Below, piece by piece: positions 1 through 8,948 of a stretch of DNA of 64,000 bases. The position numbers were made by a program, and so were the translations under genes. Positions within the stretch are counted from its first letter, which is position 1, and the number at the start of each line of letters is the position of its first letter. The DNA comes from an uncultured Clostridia bacterium (lineage in GTDB: Bacteria; Bacillota; Clostridia; Christensenellales; Borkfalkiaceae). The stretch is from NCBI GenBank assembly GCA_947597925.1, contig CANQFA010000003.1, forward strand, positions 62,001 through 126,000. Reading direction: 5' to 3'. Below the pieces are notes generated by a model. It saw only the letters and a program-made list of their open reading frames with translations. It was not told where the DNA came from and searched no databases.

Positions 1-264
1 TTTGTGGATGATCCGCCGGATGCTCCAATAGATGCTGCCGATCCAGAAACCGCTGCCGGGCTTTGCCCAGATCGTCACGATGGCTCCATTCGGGAGCTCC
101 GTCTTGTAATAGCGCTCCGTGACTTCCGTCACGGTCTCCTCGTAGTACGTGCCGTCCGACTTCTCGGATATGATGACATCGCCCTTACAGACGGTGATCG
201 TCTTGGGCTCTTCGCGGTAGTCCTCGATGGCGGGGTCGTAGTATCTCTCGATGGTGTAGGTCAT
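1..264 (-). CDS. Hypothetical protein, C-terminus cut by window edge
   Basis: An open frame begins at the ATG at 264 and runs without a stop to the left edge, giving 88 visible codons. An AAGGAG ribosome site lies 6 nt upstream and a consensus promoter lies at 305-333, so this is a real gene start. The visible protein is hydrophilic and rich in Tyr, Glu and Thr, opening MTYTIERYYDP. It ends in an aromatic stretch (FWIGSIYW) followed by basic residues. I recognise no family. It is divergent from nifJ and does not look co-regulated with it. Confidence 0.7.
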   Translation of the reverse strand, partial: MTYTIERYYDPAIEDYREEPKTITVCKGDVIISEKSDGTYYEETVTEVTERYYKTELPNGAIVTIWAKPGSGFWIGSIYWSIRRIIHK

Positions 265-304
265 GACATTCTCCTTCGGCGCCCGCAGGCGGTTTGATGG
301 GTCT

Positions 305-333
305 ATTATAGCAGACTCGCGGCGTTCTGTCAA
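305..333 (-). promoter_or_regulatory. Sigma-A promoter of the first minus-strand gene
   Basis: TTGACA (328-333) and TATAAT (305-310) on the minus strand are separated by exactly 17 nt. Transcription would start near 298, about 35 nt before the ATG at 264. Confidence 0.85.
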
Positions 334-436
334 GAAAATTTTTACATTGCATGCCAATGCGCCCATGCGGATGCGCGCACGCGAAAAATTTCGGCGAAAG
401 CGGCAAATTTCCGTGTGAAAAAATCGGCGGGAACGA

Positions 437-465
437 TTGACAGCGCGCCCAAAACGGGTTATAAT
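437..465 (+). promoter_or_regulatory. Sigma-A promoter of nifJ
   Basis: TTGACA (437-442), a 17-nt spacer and TATAAT (460-465), a perfect consensus match. The predicted leader is about 60 nt and carries the GGAGG at 522-526. Confidence 0.9.
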
Positions 466-533
466 ATTGACTGTTGGCAAGACGAAGTTTTGCTGCGCAA
501 AAATATCTGAAAAACATTTATGGAGGTTTCTCG

Positions 534-3500
534 ATGACAAAGATGACGATCGACGGCAATACCGCCGCCTCGCACGTCGCTTACGCCTTCTCGGAAGTGG
601 CTGCGATCTATCCCATCACCCCCTCCTCGCCCATGGCGGAATCCGCGGACGAGTGGGCGACTCAGGGCAGAGTGAATATGTGGGGCCAGAAGCTCCGCAT
701 CACCGAAATGCAGTCCGAAGGCGGCGCCGCCGGTGCCGTGCACGGCTCCCTCTCCGCAGGTGCGCTCACCACGACCTACACGGCTTCTCAGGGACTTCTC
801 CTCATGATCCCCAATATGTATAAGATCTCGGGCGAACTCCTTCCCATGGTCATGCACGTCTCGGCCCGTGCGCTCGCCGCGCATTCTCTGAATATCTTCG
901 GCGACCACTCCGACGTCATGGCTTGCCGCCAGACGGGATTTGCGATGCTCGCGAGCTGCTCGGTGCAGGAGGTCATGGACCTCGCCACCGTCGCCCATCT
1001 CTCCACCCTCCGCGCGAGAGTGCCCTTCCTCAGCTTCTTCGATGGATTCCGTACCTCGCACGAGGTCTCCAAGATCGACACCATCGACTACGACGAACTC
1101 AAGGCCCTCTTCGACAAGAAGGGACTTGCCGCCGACGTCGCCGCCTTCAAGGCTCGCGCGCTCAACCCCGAGCATCCCATCCAGCGCGGCACGGCGCAGA
1201 ACGGCGATACCTATTTCCAGAACAGAGAGACGGCCAATAGCTACTATCTCGCCACGCCTGCCATCGTGCAGGAGATGATGGACGAGGTCTCCGCCCTCAC
1301 GGGCAGGAGCTACCACCTCTTCGACTATGTGGGCGCTCCCGATGCGGAAGAGGTCGTCGTGATCATGGGCTCTGGCGCCGAGACGGTCGAGGAGTCCATC
1401 AATAAGCTCAATGCGCAGGGCAAGAAGTACGGTCTCATCAAGGTCCGCCTCTATCGTCCCTTCGTGGCAGATGCCTTCATCGCCGCCATCCCCGCGAGCT
1501 GCAAGAAGATCGCCGTCCTCGACAGGACGAAGGAACCCGGCTCCCTCGGCGAGCCCCTCTACCTCGACGTCTGCACCGCTCTCCTCGAAAAGGGCGTCTC
1601 GGGCATCAAGGTCGTCGGCGGCAGATACGGCCTCGGCTCCAAGGAGTTCAATCCCTCCATGGTGCTCTCCGTCTATAAGAACCTCGAACAGGAGGAGCCC
1701 AAGAACCACTTCACCGTGGGCATCTTCGAAGATGTGACGAACAGCTCCCTCGACTTCTCCGAGAAGTTCGATGCTGCTCCCGCAGGCTCCACCTCCGCGA
1801 AGTTCTACGGGCTCGGCTCGGACGGCACGGTGGGCGCCAACAAGAACTCCATCAAGATCATCGGCGACCACACCGACATGTACGCGCAGGCTTACTTCTT
1901 CTATGATTCGAAGAAGTCGGGCGGCATCACCGTCTCCCACCTCCGCTTCGGCAAGACGCCCATCCAGAGCGAGTACCTCATCGACGCGGCGGACTTCATC
2001 GCCTGCCATAACCCCTCGTACGTCATCCGCTATGACATGACGACCGACCTCAAGGAAGGCGGGTCCTTCCTTCTGAATGCTCCCTGGACGACCGTGGAGG
2101 AGCTCGAGAAGAATCTCCCCGCAAAGATGAAGAATGCGCTCGCCGCAAAGCACGCCAACCTCTATGTCATCGACGCTATCTCCATCGCGCGCGGTCTCGG
2201 GCTGGGCGGCAGGACGAATACCATTCTCCAGTCCGCGTTCTTCTGCATCAATGAGCAGATCATGCCCTATGCCGATGCGGTGGACTACATGAAGAAGATG
2301 GCCTATAAGTCCTTCGCGAGAAAGGGCGACGCCATCGTTCAGATGAACTACAACGCCATCGATTCCGCAAAGGAGCACCTCGTGAAGATCGAGATCCCCG
2401 CGTCGTGGGCGACCACGACGGAGGGCGCCGAGATGGTCAAGCTCGCCGACAACGACTACTTCCGTTCGGTCATCGCTCCCATCCTCGCACTCGAGGGCGA
2501 CAAGCTTCCTTCCTCCGCCTTCAATGCGGACGGCTCCGTGCCCACCGGTACGACCAAGTATGAGAAGCGCGGCGTCGCCGTCACCGTGCCGCAGTGGAAC
2601 ATCGACAAGTGTATCCAGTGCAACCAGTGCTCCTTCGTCTGCCCGCATGCGTGCATCCGTCCCTATCTCGTGGAAGAGGGTGCCGCCGTTCCCGCAGAGT
2701 TTGCTGCAAAACCCGCCCTGCAGGCCAAGGGATATACCTTCCGCATGCAGGTCTCCCCGCTCGACTGCATGGGATGCGGCGTCTGCGCCGAGGTCTGCCC
2801 CGTCAACCAGAAGGCACGCAACGATGCCGAGAAGGCGGGCGCCAAGGTCGATCCCGCCGCATGCGCACTCAACATGGTCCCCTTCGCACAGGTGGAAGAA
2901 GTGGAAGCGAAGAACTGGGAATTCGCCCAGACCCTTCCCGAAGTTCCCGCCGAGGTCACCGCAAAGATGGCCGATGTGAAGAGATCGCAGTTCACGCCCG
3001 CCCTCTTTGAGTTCTCGGGCGCATGCGCAGGCTGCGGCGAGACGCCCTATGTCAAGGTGCTCACCCAGCTCTTCGGCGACCGCATGATCGTCGCCAATGC
3101 CACGGGCTGCTCCTCCATCTACGGCGGCTCCTCCCCTACCTGCCCCTACACCGTCAATAAGCAGGGCCACGGTCCCGCATGGGCGAACTCCCTCTTCGAA
3201 GACAATGCGGAGTTCGGCTATGGCATGAACCTCGCCTATAAGGCACGCCGCGCGGCGCTCGCCGACAAGGCAGCCAAGCTCGCCGAGATGTGGGCGGAAT
3301 ATCCCGAATGCCGGAAGGTCCTCACCGACTGGATCGAAAACATGAACGACGCCGAGGGCAGCAAGGCGGCCGCGGCGGCACTCGTCGCCGACCTCGAGAA
3401 GTGCAAGGCGGAGTGCGAGGGCGAAGAGCTCGACCTCGTGAATGAGATCCTCGCCGAAAAGGATTGCCTCGTCAAGAAGTCCTTCTGGATCATCGGCGGC

Positions 3501-4121
3501 GACGGCTGGGCATATGACATCGGCTACGGCGGACTCGACCACGTGCTCGCATCGGGCGAAGACGTCAATGTGCTCGTCCTCGACACCGAGGTCTACTCCA
3601 ATACGGGCGGTCAGGCCTCGAAATCGACCCCCATTGGCGCAGTTGCGAAGTTCGCTTCGAGCGGCAAGCGCATCAAGAAGAAGGATCTCGGCATGATCGC
3701 GGCAAGCTACGGCTATGTCTATGTCGCGCAGTGCGCCATGGGTTCCGACAAGGCGCAGCTCGTCAAGGCGCTCAAGGAAGCCGAGGCCTACAAGGGACCT
3801 TCCCTCATCATCTGCTACGCCCCCTGCATCAACCACGGCATCAACATGACGAAGTCGCAGGCCGAAGAGAAGAGCGCGGTGGAGTGCGGATACTGGCAGC
3901 TCTATCGCTACAATCCCACGCTCGCGGCGGAGGGCAAGAACCCCTTCACCCTCGATTCCAAGGATCCCACGGGCGACTACCAGAAGTTCATCCTCGGCGA
4001 AACGCGCTACGCCTCCCTCAAGAAGACGCAGCCCGCCGTTGCCGACGAACTCTTCAAGCAGACGGAAGAGAGCTCCAAGGAGCGCCTCGCCGGCTATAAG
4101 AAGATGGCAGGACAAGAATAA
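534..4121 (+). CDS. nifJ: Pyruvate:ferredoxin (flavodoxin) oxidoreductase
   Basis: Oxidises pyruvate with CoA to acetyl-CoA and CO2 and reduces ferredoxin, the central pyruvate step of anaerobic fermentation, in the cytoplasm. The protein is 1195 aa, the usual size of the single-chain homodimeric enzyme. Two ferredoxin-type [4Fe-4S] motifs are visible near residues 693 (CIQCNQCSFVCP) and 745 (CMGCGVCAEVCP). Cysteines of the third, proximal cluster start at CAGCGETPY near 831. The thiamine-diphosphate site has GDGWAYDIGYGG near 989 followed by NTGGQ. The ATG at 534 is preferred over an upstream in-frame start at 474 because GGAGG lies 7 nt before it and 474 is only about 9 nt past the -10 box. 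It is monocistronic, with its own promoter and a hairpin after the stop. Confidence 0.98.
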   Translation: MTKMTIDGNTAASHVAYAFSEVAAIYPITPSSPMAESADEWATQGRVNMWGQKLRITEMQSEGGAAGAVHGSLSAGALTTTYTASQGLLLMIPNMYKISGELLPMVMHVSARALAAHSLNIFGDHSDVMACRQTGFAMLASCSVQEVMDLATVAHLSTLRARVPFLSFFDGFRTSHEVSKIDTIDYDELKALFDKKGLAADVAAFKARALNPEHPIQRGTAQNGDTYFQNRETANSYYLATPAIVQEMMDEVSALTGRSYHLFDYVGAPDAEEVVVIMGSGAETVEESINKLNAQGKKYGLIKVRLYRPFVADAFIAAIPASCKKIAVLDRTKEPGSLGEPLYLDVCTALLEKGVSGIKVVGGRYGLGSKEFNPSMVLSVYKNLEQEEPKNHFTVGIFEDVTNSSLDFSEKFDAAPAGSTSAKFYGLGSDGTVGANKNSIKIIGDHTDMYAQAYFFYDSKKSGGITVSHLRFGKTPIQSEYLIDAADFIACHNPSYVIRYDMTTDLKEGGSFLLNAPWTTVEELEKNLPAKMKNALAAKHANLYVIDAISIARGLGLGGRTNTILQSAFFCINEQIMPYADAVDYMKKMAYKSFARKGDAIVQMNYNAIDSAKEHLVKIEIPASWATTTEGAEMVKLADNDYFRSVIAPILALEGDKLPSSAFNADGSVPTGTTKYEKRGVAVTVPQWNIDKCIQCNQCSFVCPHACIRPYLVEEGAAVPAEFAAKPALQAKGYTFRMQVSPLDCMGCGVCAEVCPVNQKARNDAEKAGAKVDPAACALNMVPFAQVEEVEAKNWEFAQTLPEVPAEVTAKMADVKRSQFTPALFEFSGACAGCGETPYVKVLTQLFGDRMIVANATGCSSIYGGSSPTCPYTVNKQGHGPAWANSLFEDNAEFGYGMNLAYKARRAALADKAAKLAEMWAEYPECRKVLTDWIENMNDAEGSKAAAAALVADLEKCKAECEGEELDLVNEILAEKDCLVKKSFWIIGGDGWAYDIGYGGLDHVLASGEDVNVLVLDTEVYSNTGGQASKSTPIGAVAKFASSGKRIKKKDLGMIAASYGYVYVAQCAMGSDKAQLVKALKEAEAYKGPSLIICYAPCINHGINMTKSQAEEKSAVECGYWQLYRYNPTLAAEGKNPFTLDSKDPTGDYQKFILGETRYASLKKTQPAVADELFKQTEESSKERLAGYKKMAGQE

Positions 4122-4135
4122 CTCATAACTCCGAT

Positions 4136-4166
4136 AAGGGCCCTCGCTCGCGCGGGGGTCCTTTCG
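4136..4166 (+). terminator. Hairpin terminator after nifJ
   Basis: A 12-bp stem (4136-4147 with 4152-4163, two G-U pairs) has a TCGC loop and is followed by only a short T run. It may be leaky and let some transcription into the hydrolase gene. Confidence 0.55.
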
Positions 4167-4192
4167 GTAAATTTACATAAAAGGAGCATGAT

Positions 4193-5176
4193 ATGGACGA
4201 ATTGAAATTGACGAAGGAGTGGGACAAGGTATTTGAAAAGAGCGACGAAGTGACGCACGAAAAGGCGACCTTCCATAACCGCTACGGCATCACGCTCGCA
4301 TGCGACGTGTATAAGCCGAAGGGTGCTTCGGGAAAGCTGCCCGCGATTGCCGTGTGCGGCCCCTTCGGCGCGGTCAAGGAGCAGTCTTCGGGGCTGTATG
4401 CACAGGAGATGGCAAAGCGCGGTTTCCTCGCCATTGCCTTCGACCCCTCCTTTACGGGCGAAAGCGGCGGGTCTCCCCGCTATGTCGCCTCCCCCGACAT
4501 CAATACCGAGGACTTCTCGGCGGCGGTGGACTTCCTCTCCTGCCGCGAAGATGCGGATGCGGAGAAGATCGGCATCATCGGCATCTGCGGCTGGGGCGGC
4601 ATGGCGATCAACGCCGCGGCGATGGACACGCGGATCAAGGCGACGGTCGCCTCCACCATGTACGACATGACGCGGGTCAATGCAAAGGGCTACTTCGACG
4701 AGGCGGACAGCGAAGAGGCGCGCTATGAGACGAAAAAGGCCCTCAATAGCCAGCGCATCGCCGACTACAAGAGCGGAAATTATGCGCTCGCGGGCGGCGT
4801 CGTCGATCCCCTTCCCGCCGATGCGCCCTTCTTCGTCAAGGACTATTATGACTACTATAAGACAAAACGAGGGTACCATGTCCGAAGTCTGAACTCCAAT
4901 TTGGGTTGGAACAAGACCTCGGCGCTCTCCTTTATGAATATGCCCATCCTGACATACAGCGACGAAATAAGGAGTGCCGTCCTCCTCATCCACGGCGACA
5001 GGGCGCACTCCTGCTACTTCTCGAAGGACGCCTACGCCGCCATGGCAAAGGGAAAATTCGCACAGAATAAGGAGCTCCTGCTCATCCCCGGCGCCGTACA
5101 CACCGACCTCTACGACAGGCTCGACATCATCCCCTTCGAGAAAATGACACAATTTTTCAAAGAAAACTTTTCATAA
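4193..5176 (+). CDS. Alpha/beta hydrolase, dienelactone-hydrolase-like
   Basis: A 327-aa cytosolic alpha/beta-hydrolase with no signal peptide. The nucleophile elbow reads GICGWGG, placing a cysteine (Cys132) where most family members have serine, as in dienelactone hydrolase. Candidate acid and histidine residues lie in LLIHGDRAHS and GAVHTDLYD near the C-terminus, so the triad looks complete. The ATG at 4193 has AAGGAG upstream. It follows nifJ closely with no clear promoter of its own, so read-through is possible, and it ends at a strong terminator. The substrate cannot be told from sequence; an ester or peptide-like bond is inferred from the family. Confidence 0.85.
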   Translation: MDELKLTKEWDKVFEKSDEVTHEKATFHNRYGITLACDVYKPKGASGKLPAIAVCGPFGAVKEQSSGLYAQEMAKRGFLAIAFDPSFTGESGGSPRYVASPDINTEDFSAAVDFLSCREDADAEKIGIIGICGWGGMAINAAAMDTRIKATVASTMYDMTRVNAKGYFDEADSEEARYETKKALNSQRIADYKSGNYALAGGVVDPLPADAPFFVKDYYDYYKTKRGYHVRSLNSNLGWNKTSALSFMNMPILTYSDEIRSAVLLIHGDRAHSCYFSKDAYAAMAKGKFAQNKELLLIPGAVHTDLYDRLDIIPFEKMTQFFKENFS

Positions 5177-5179
5177 CTT

Positions 5180-5222
5180 CCATCGAAAAACGCTTCGGGT
5201 CCCCCGAAGCGTTTTTCGATGG
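5180..5222. terminator. Strong bidirectional terminator
   Basis: A perfect 20-bp inverted repeat (5180-5199 with 5203-5222) has a 3-nt apparent loop and internal A/T runs on both arms. It lies between the convergent hydrolase and nuclease-like genes and can serve both strands. Confidence 0.85.
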
Positions 5223-5229
5223 AATATCT

Positions 5230-6378
5230 TTACTGCAACATAAGCCAGGCGGTAAATTGCGAGAAGAGCTCCTCCATCTTTCCATAATACTCGCGGAAGG
5301 TCTCCCCGATGTATGTAAAGAGCGCCCCCTTCCAATCTTCACTCAAAATGGGAAAGGCGCAGGAGAATTTCCCGCGTGGGGACGAGACGAAGTACTCCTT
5401 AGAGCACCACTGTCCGCCGAGCATTGCGCTCCCCTTCCCGATCATGAACCGCCGCACGAGGCTCTCCTCGTATTTCCCGCCCTTCCCGTAACATTTCACC
5501 GTCATCTGCGTGGTGATCTCCGCGGGGTCTTCGGGCATGACGAGCTCGAGATAGAAGTAGTAGTTGCGCGCGTCGCAGTTCGCATCTCCCCACCAAATCT
5601 TATTTTTCGAGATCCTGTACCAGATGTCCCGCGTCACGTCGGATACGAAGACGCCCTCGCGCGATTCCTCGCGATAGTCGCGGATCTCCGCGCCGCCGAA
5701 GAGCTCTCCGCTCAGGAGGGCCCGCTCGACCTCTCGCTTTGCCTCCGCGTACTTCGCCTCTGCCTCCCTCAGCATGCGCGTCAGTGCCGCATAGTTTTGA
5801 AGTATCAATTCATCCGATTCCATGAGATTTCCCCTTCTCCTGATAAAATATCTGCGGATATGCCGCGCGAAGTCGCCGCAGAACCCCTCTTCGCTCTCCA
5901 AAAGGGATGCGAGTTCGCTGTACGTCATGACGGCGAACGCCTCGCAGTGCGGATACGACCCATTGTAATCGGGCTTCAGATAGAGAAATGCGTTCCGCGT
6001 GCTCCGATATTGTTCGGTGACGACCCTGCAGTACTCCTCCGTCTGATTGCCGTGCTCGGCGCTCTCGACCTTGTTTTCGATCGTCAGCGTATATGCCTCG
6101 TTTTGGAGGAAGATATCTGCCCTGCCGCTTCCCATCCCCTTTTCGCAGACGACCTCGAAGGGAAGCAGACCGACCTCCCAGTCCCTCCCCTTGCGCTCGG
6201 CATAAAACCGCACGAGCGCGGCGCACAGGGCCGGGTCCTGCCCGAGGAGATAGGCGAGCATGCGTGAAATGAGATTTTCATCGCGCGCCCTCCCTATGAT
6301 CTCGAAAAAGGTCGGCTCCTCCTTCTTCTGCGCCCTGTCCAGTTCCAGAAGGCGGGATATGAGTTCTTCATCCTTCAT
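5230..6378 (-). CDS. PD-(D/E)XK nuclease superfamily protein
   Basis: A 382-aa soluble protein whose N-terminal third carries a nuclease-fold signature. GRADIFLQ supplies the Asp and TIENKVES supplies the E-x-K of a PD-(D/E)XK active site, near residues 86-103. Such proteins are often restriction-like or defence nucleases, but many of this type remain uncharacterised. The C-terminal half matches no family I can name. The start has AGGAG 8 nt upstream and overlaps the end of the WYL regulator gene by 11 nt, so the two are probably translated from one mRNA and the regulator may control it. Confidence 0.75.
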   Translation of the reverse strand: MKDEELISRLLELDRAQKKEEPTFFEIIGRARDENLISRMLAYLLGQDPALCAALVRFYAERKGRDWEVGLLPFEVVCEKGMGSGRADIFLQNEAYTLTIENKVESAEHGNQTEEYCRVVTEQYRSTRNAFLYLKPDYNGSYPHCEAFAVMTYSELASLLESEEGFCGDFARHIRRYFIRRRGNLMESDELILQNYAALTRMLREAEAKYAEAKREVERALLSGELFGGAEIRDYREESREGVFVSDVTRDIWYRISKNKIWWGDANCDARNYYFYLELVMPEDPAEITTQMTVKCYGKGGKYEESLVRRFMIGKGSAMLGGQWCSKEYFVSSPRGKFSCAFPILSEDWKGALFTYIGETFREYYGKMEELFSQFTAWLMLQ

Positions 6379-7372
6379 AACTTCGGCTCCTGTGTCTTTT
6401 ATATCTCTCCGAGGCGGAAAGGAGGGTCTTTGCGATCTCCTCTCGGAGGCTTACGGGCGAGAGGCCCTCGACGGCGTCCGCGTATTGCATTGCCCAATAG
6501 ACCATGGCGCGGGGACTCACGCGCACCCGCACGAGATATTGCTCCCCTTGGGGCGAAACAGAGATCTCCTTCCCGAACCAGTCGATGACCTGATCGAGGA
6601 CCTCCCCCTTCGCCGTAAACTCCACGGGCACGGGGGCATCCGAAAACATATAGGGCATGGAAGAGGAGATCCGCCTGTAGTCGATGCCGCTCTCGTATCC
6701 GCGGATCGACCGAAGGGGCACGGCCGCCTCGTCCGTCTGCTCCATCTCCGTAATTCTGTCCAAGCGGAAGTAGCTCATCTCCCCCCAACTCTCCGCATAT
6801 GCCATGAGATAGTAGCGCTGGTTGCGGAGGATCATCTGATAGGGACTGACGACGTGCGTCCCCGTGCGGTGAAGTCTCTTGTCCGCACCGTACTTATTGT
6901 AGGCAAAGCGGACCTTGCGCCCCTTCGCGATGGCCTCGCCGATCATCTCGATATGAAGGAACACGGCTTGGTTTTCCGTCTTGTTCCATTCGCGGACGGA
7001 GCAGATATTTTTGACCTGTCTGAGGAAATAGCGGTTGGAGAGCTTGCAGAGCTTCCCGATGAGCTCCTCGGACTGCGACGGCGAGATGTGCGCGCTCGAG
7101 AGCACGCCGTCGATGAGGAGGCGCAGCTCCGCATCTTCGAAGGGCCGCTCGGCGAGGTAGCTCCCGCGCGGCGTCGTGACGATCTCGAACCCCGCCTCTC
7201 TGAGGAGGGAGAGGTTGCGCCCGACCGCCTTTCGCTCGACCGTGAGGCCGTAGTCCCGCCGCAGGAGGGTGAGGATCTCGTCGTAGATCAGGCGGTGCTC
7301 GCTGTCGCTGTACGCATAGAGGATCTGCAGGATGCGCAGCAGGGCAAGTTTTTTCGATTCCAAGCTGTCCAT
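6368..7372 (-). CDS. WYL-domain transcriptional regulator
   Basis: A 334-aa protein with an N-terminal winged-helix region, including a helix resembling LTVERKAVGRNLSLL, and a central WYL domain. The domain is recognised from GRKVRFAYNKYG and the strand LRNQRYYLMAYAE, with a WCX-like C-terminus. WYL proteins sense nucleic acid or nucleotide ligands and often control phage-defence operons, which fits its nuclease-like partner downstream. The ATG at 7372 was chosen because GGAGGGG precedes it; the longer open frame upstream is not coding. The promoter -10 overlaps that ribosome site, so the mRNA may be almost leaderless. Confidence 0.85.
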   Translation of the reverse strand: MDSLESKKLALLRILQILYAYSDSEHRLIYDEILTLLRRDYGLTVERKAVGRNLSLLREAGFEIVTTPRGSYLAERPFEDAELRLLIDGVLSSAHISPSQSEELIGKLCKLSNRYFLRQVKNICSVREWNKTENQAVFLHIEMIGEAIAKGRKVRFAYNKYGADKRLHRTGTHVVSPYQMILRNQRYYLMAYAESWGEMSYFRLDRITEMEQTDEAAVPLRSIRGYESGIDYRRISSSMPYMFSDAPVPVEFTAKGEVLDQVIDWFGKEISVSPQGEQYLVRVRVSPRAMVYWAMQYADAVEGLSPVSLREEIAKTLLSASERYKRHRSRSYEG

Positions 7373-7381
7373 ATCCCCTCC

Positions 7382-7410
7382 AGTATACCAAACTGCGGCG
7401 CGATTTGCAA
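7382..7410 (-). promoter_or_regulatory. Promoter of the WYL regulator operon
   Basis: TTGCAA (7405-7410), 17 nt, TATACT (7382-7387) on the minus strand. The predicted start is only about 3 nt before the ATG, leaving the GGAGGGG sequence outside the transcript. Confidence 0.6.
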
Positions 7411-7489
7411 CTCCTTTTGTGAGGTCTTCCCATCCAATATCCCATTTTTGGGATTTCAAATGCGCTATGATGGAGAAAAAGGAGAGCAC

Positions 7490-7912
7490 ATGGAAGAATA
7501 TTTTCGTTCGGGACAATTGACCGTGATCGCAGGGAGGCCGGGCGCGGGCAAGACGACCCTCCTCCGTACCCTTCTCGCGCGGAGCGGACTTCGGGCGGTG
7601 ACGGACGGTGCCGAAGAGCGGATGCAAGAAAAGAGCGAAGTCGCGGTGCGGGAGGGCCTTCCCGCGGAAGAGGACCTCGGCAAGTGGAAGGACCTCGCCG
7701 CGAAGAGGACAATTCCCACGGCGGTCACCGTGACGCTGAACAGGCGCTATCTGCGCAAGGGCGCCCTCTGCCTCGACGCCGTGAAGCGGGACATGGGAAA
7801 GGCCGATATCCTCCTCATCGTCGACCGCCCGCCCGACATTGCGGCGGGGTACAATACCCTCCTCGTCTCCATCCTCGATGGCAGAGAACAGGTCACCCTC
7901 TGCCGCCTGTAA
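7490..7912 (+). CDS. Small P-loop ATPase-like protein (DnaB/RecA-type)
   Basis: A 140-aa protein opening MEEYFRSGQLTVIAGRPGAGKT. Residues 9-23 resemble the Walker A region of DnaB/KaiC-type RecA-fold ATPases, which begin with a glycine-rich 'I-A-x-R-P-G-x-G-K-T' turn. A possible Walker B strand is ADILLIVDRPPD near residue 105. At 140 aa it is far shorter than any helicase and may be a stand-alone nucleotide-binding module or a remnant. The ATG at 7490 has AAGGAG 6 nt upstream. It is divergent from the WYL gene and convergent with the DprA-like gene, and shares the terminator at 7967-7991. I saw no good promoter. Confidence 0.7.
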   Translation: MEEYFRSGQLTVIAGRPGAGKTTLLRTLLARSGLRAVTDGAEERMQEKSEVAVREGLPAEEDLGKWKDLAAKRTIPTAVTVTLNRRYLRKGALCLDAVKRDMGKADILLIVDRPPDIAAGYNTLLVSILDGREQVTLCRL

Positions 7913-7966
7913 CACCCGCTCGGTTCGGCGCCGAAAGGGCCACGCTTCGTCCGAAATGCGCATGGA

Positions 7967-7991
7967 AAAATCCCCCGTTTTGGGGGATTTT
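7967..7991. terminator. Bidirectional terminator
   Basis: A perfect 10-bp stem (7967-7976 with 7982-7991) has a GTTTT loop. A and T runs on the outer arms give a U-tract in either direction. It lies between the converging P-loop and DprA-like genes. Confidence 0.8.
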
Positions 7992-8009
7992 GAAATTTGA
8001 AGGAATAGG

Positions 8010-8948
8010 TCAGTCAAAAAGGCTGGTCTGCACGGGCCCCTCACGCGGGGAGGTCGGATCGCCGTCCCAGCTGTCGTCGATGGGAATGGCACCCCGCTCT
8101 ATGAGCTTCATATTGCCGCGGTAGCGCTCATTTTTCCAGCAAAACTCCCTGCACCAGCCGCTCTTGAGATTTTCGGTCGCACCCGCCCAGGTGCCGCCGC
8201 TGTCCGCATCCGCCTTGACGACGACGGTCCCCTCCGATTGCGCGTAGATGTACCTGTTTCGCATCATGGCATTCCCGACATGAAATCCCGCGTCGGGGCT
8301 GACGGCAGAGAGCAGGAGGAGGGAATTATTCTGGATCGCACGTGCCGTCTGCCCCGTCCTCAGCCTCTTCATCATGGAATCCGCGAGGTACTCTATCGAG
8401 AAGGAGCCGAGTTCGCGCGCCATGCGGCCCGCCGTCTCGTCGACTCCCTTCGCCCCGCCGTTGACCACGCCGTAGCCCTTTCGGACCGTCTTTTCCACTG
8501 TCCTTTCGGTGAAGGCGAGGGCGTCGTCGTCCGCCTTGCGTGAGCCGACATAGCCGATGGCCGCCTGCCCGAGGAGGGACAGATCCCCGGCATAGTAGAA
8601 GAGCGGCGGGCACTTATTCCCCAAGACGCGCTTGAGAAGGGCGGGATATTCCCCGTCCGCGCGCGTGACGACGCGGATGCCGATATTGCCGTATTTTTCG
8701 AGCTCGAAAGCAATGCTCGCGCCGCGCTCCGCAAGTCTTACGAGGCGCTCGGCGAACTCGTCGCCGACGGACAGCATGTCGCAGATCTCCGCCTTCGTGC
8801 ACCGCAAAAGTGCAGATGGGGTCAGATTTTTCTCCAAAAGCAATTTGGAGAGGTCGCTCCACTCCTTCGGTTCGAGCGGGATGACGCCCTCCCCGCAGGA
8901 AAGGCGGCTGCAATAGAGGACGATCGCCTCGGCATTTTCATTCATCAT
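8010..8948 (-). CDS. DprA/Smf-like DNA-processing protein
   Basis: A 312-aa protein with the DprA Rossmann-type core. GYVGSR opens the fold near residue 131, GYGVVNGGAKGVDETAG matches the 'SGxAxGID' loop, and MRNRYIYA matches the conserved 'RNRiIa' motif. TVVVKADADSGGT follows, as in DprA's ssDNA/RecA-loading core. In canonical DprA this fold binds ssDNA and loads RecA. Here the residues are diverged, with Asn-Gly-Gly in place of Ser-Gly-Leu, and no C-terminal winged helix is obvious. Its ATG abuts the stop of the RecQ-PRTase gene with GGAG 6 nt upstream, so the two proteins are almost certainly co-produced. Confidence 0.85.
   Translation of the reverse strand: MMNENAEAIVLYCSRLSCGEGVIPLEPKEWSDLSKLLLEKNLTPSALLRCTKAEICDMLSVGDEFAERLVRLAERGASIAFELEKYGNIGIRVVTRADGEYPALLKRVLGNKCPPLFYYAGDLSLLGQAAIGYVGSRKADDDALAFTERTVEKTVRKGYGVVNGGAKGVDETAGRMARELGSFSIEYLADSMMKRLRTGQTARAIQNNSLLLLSAVSPDAGFHVGNAMMRNRYIYAQSEGTVVVKADADSGGTWAGATENLKSGWCREFCWKNERYRGNMKLIERGAIPIDDSWDGDPTSPREGPVQTSLFD

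Noticed and set aside
6260..7489. N-terminal extension of the P-loop gene to 6260
   Set aside because: It runs opposite the WYL gene and has no family features. The ATG at 7490 has AAGGAG and starts the P-loop domain at once.
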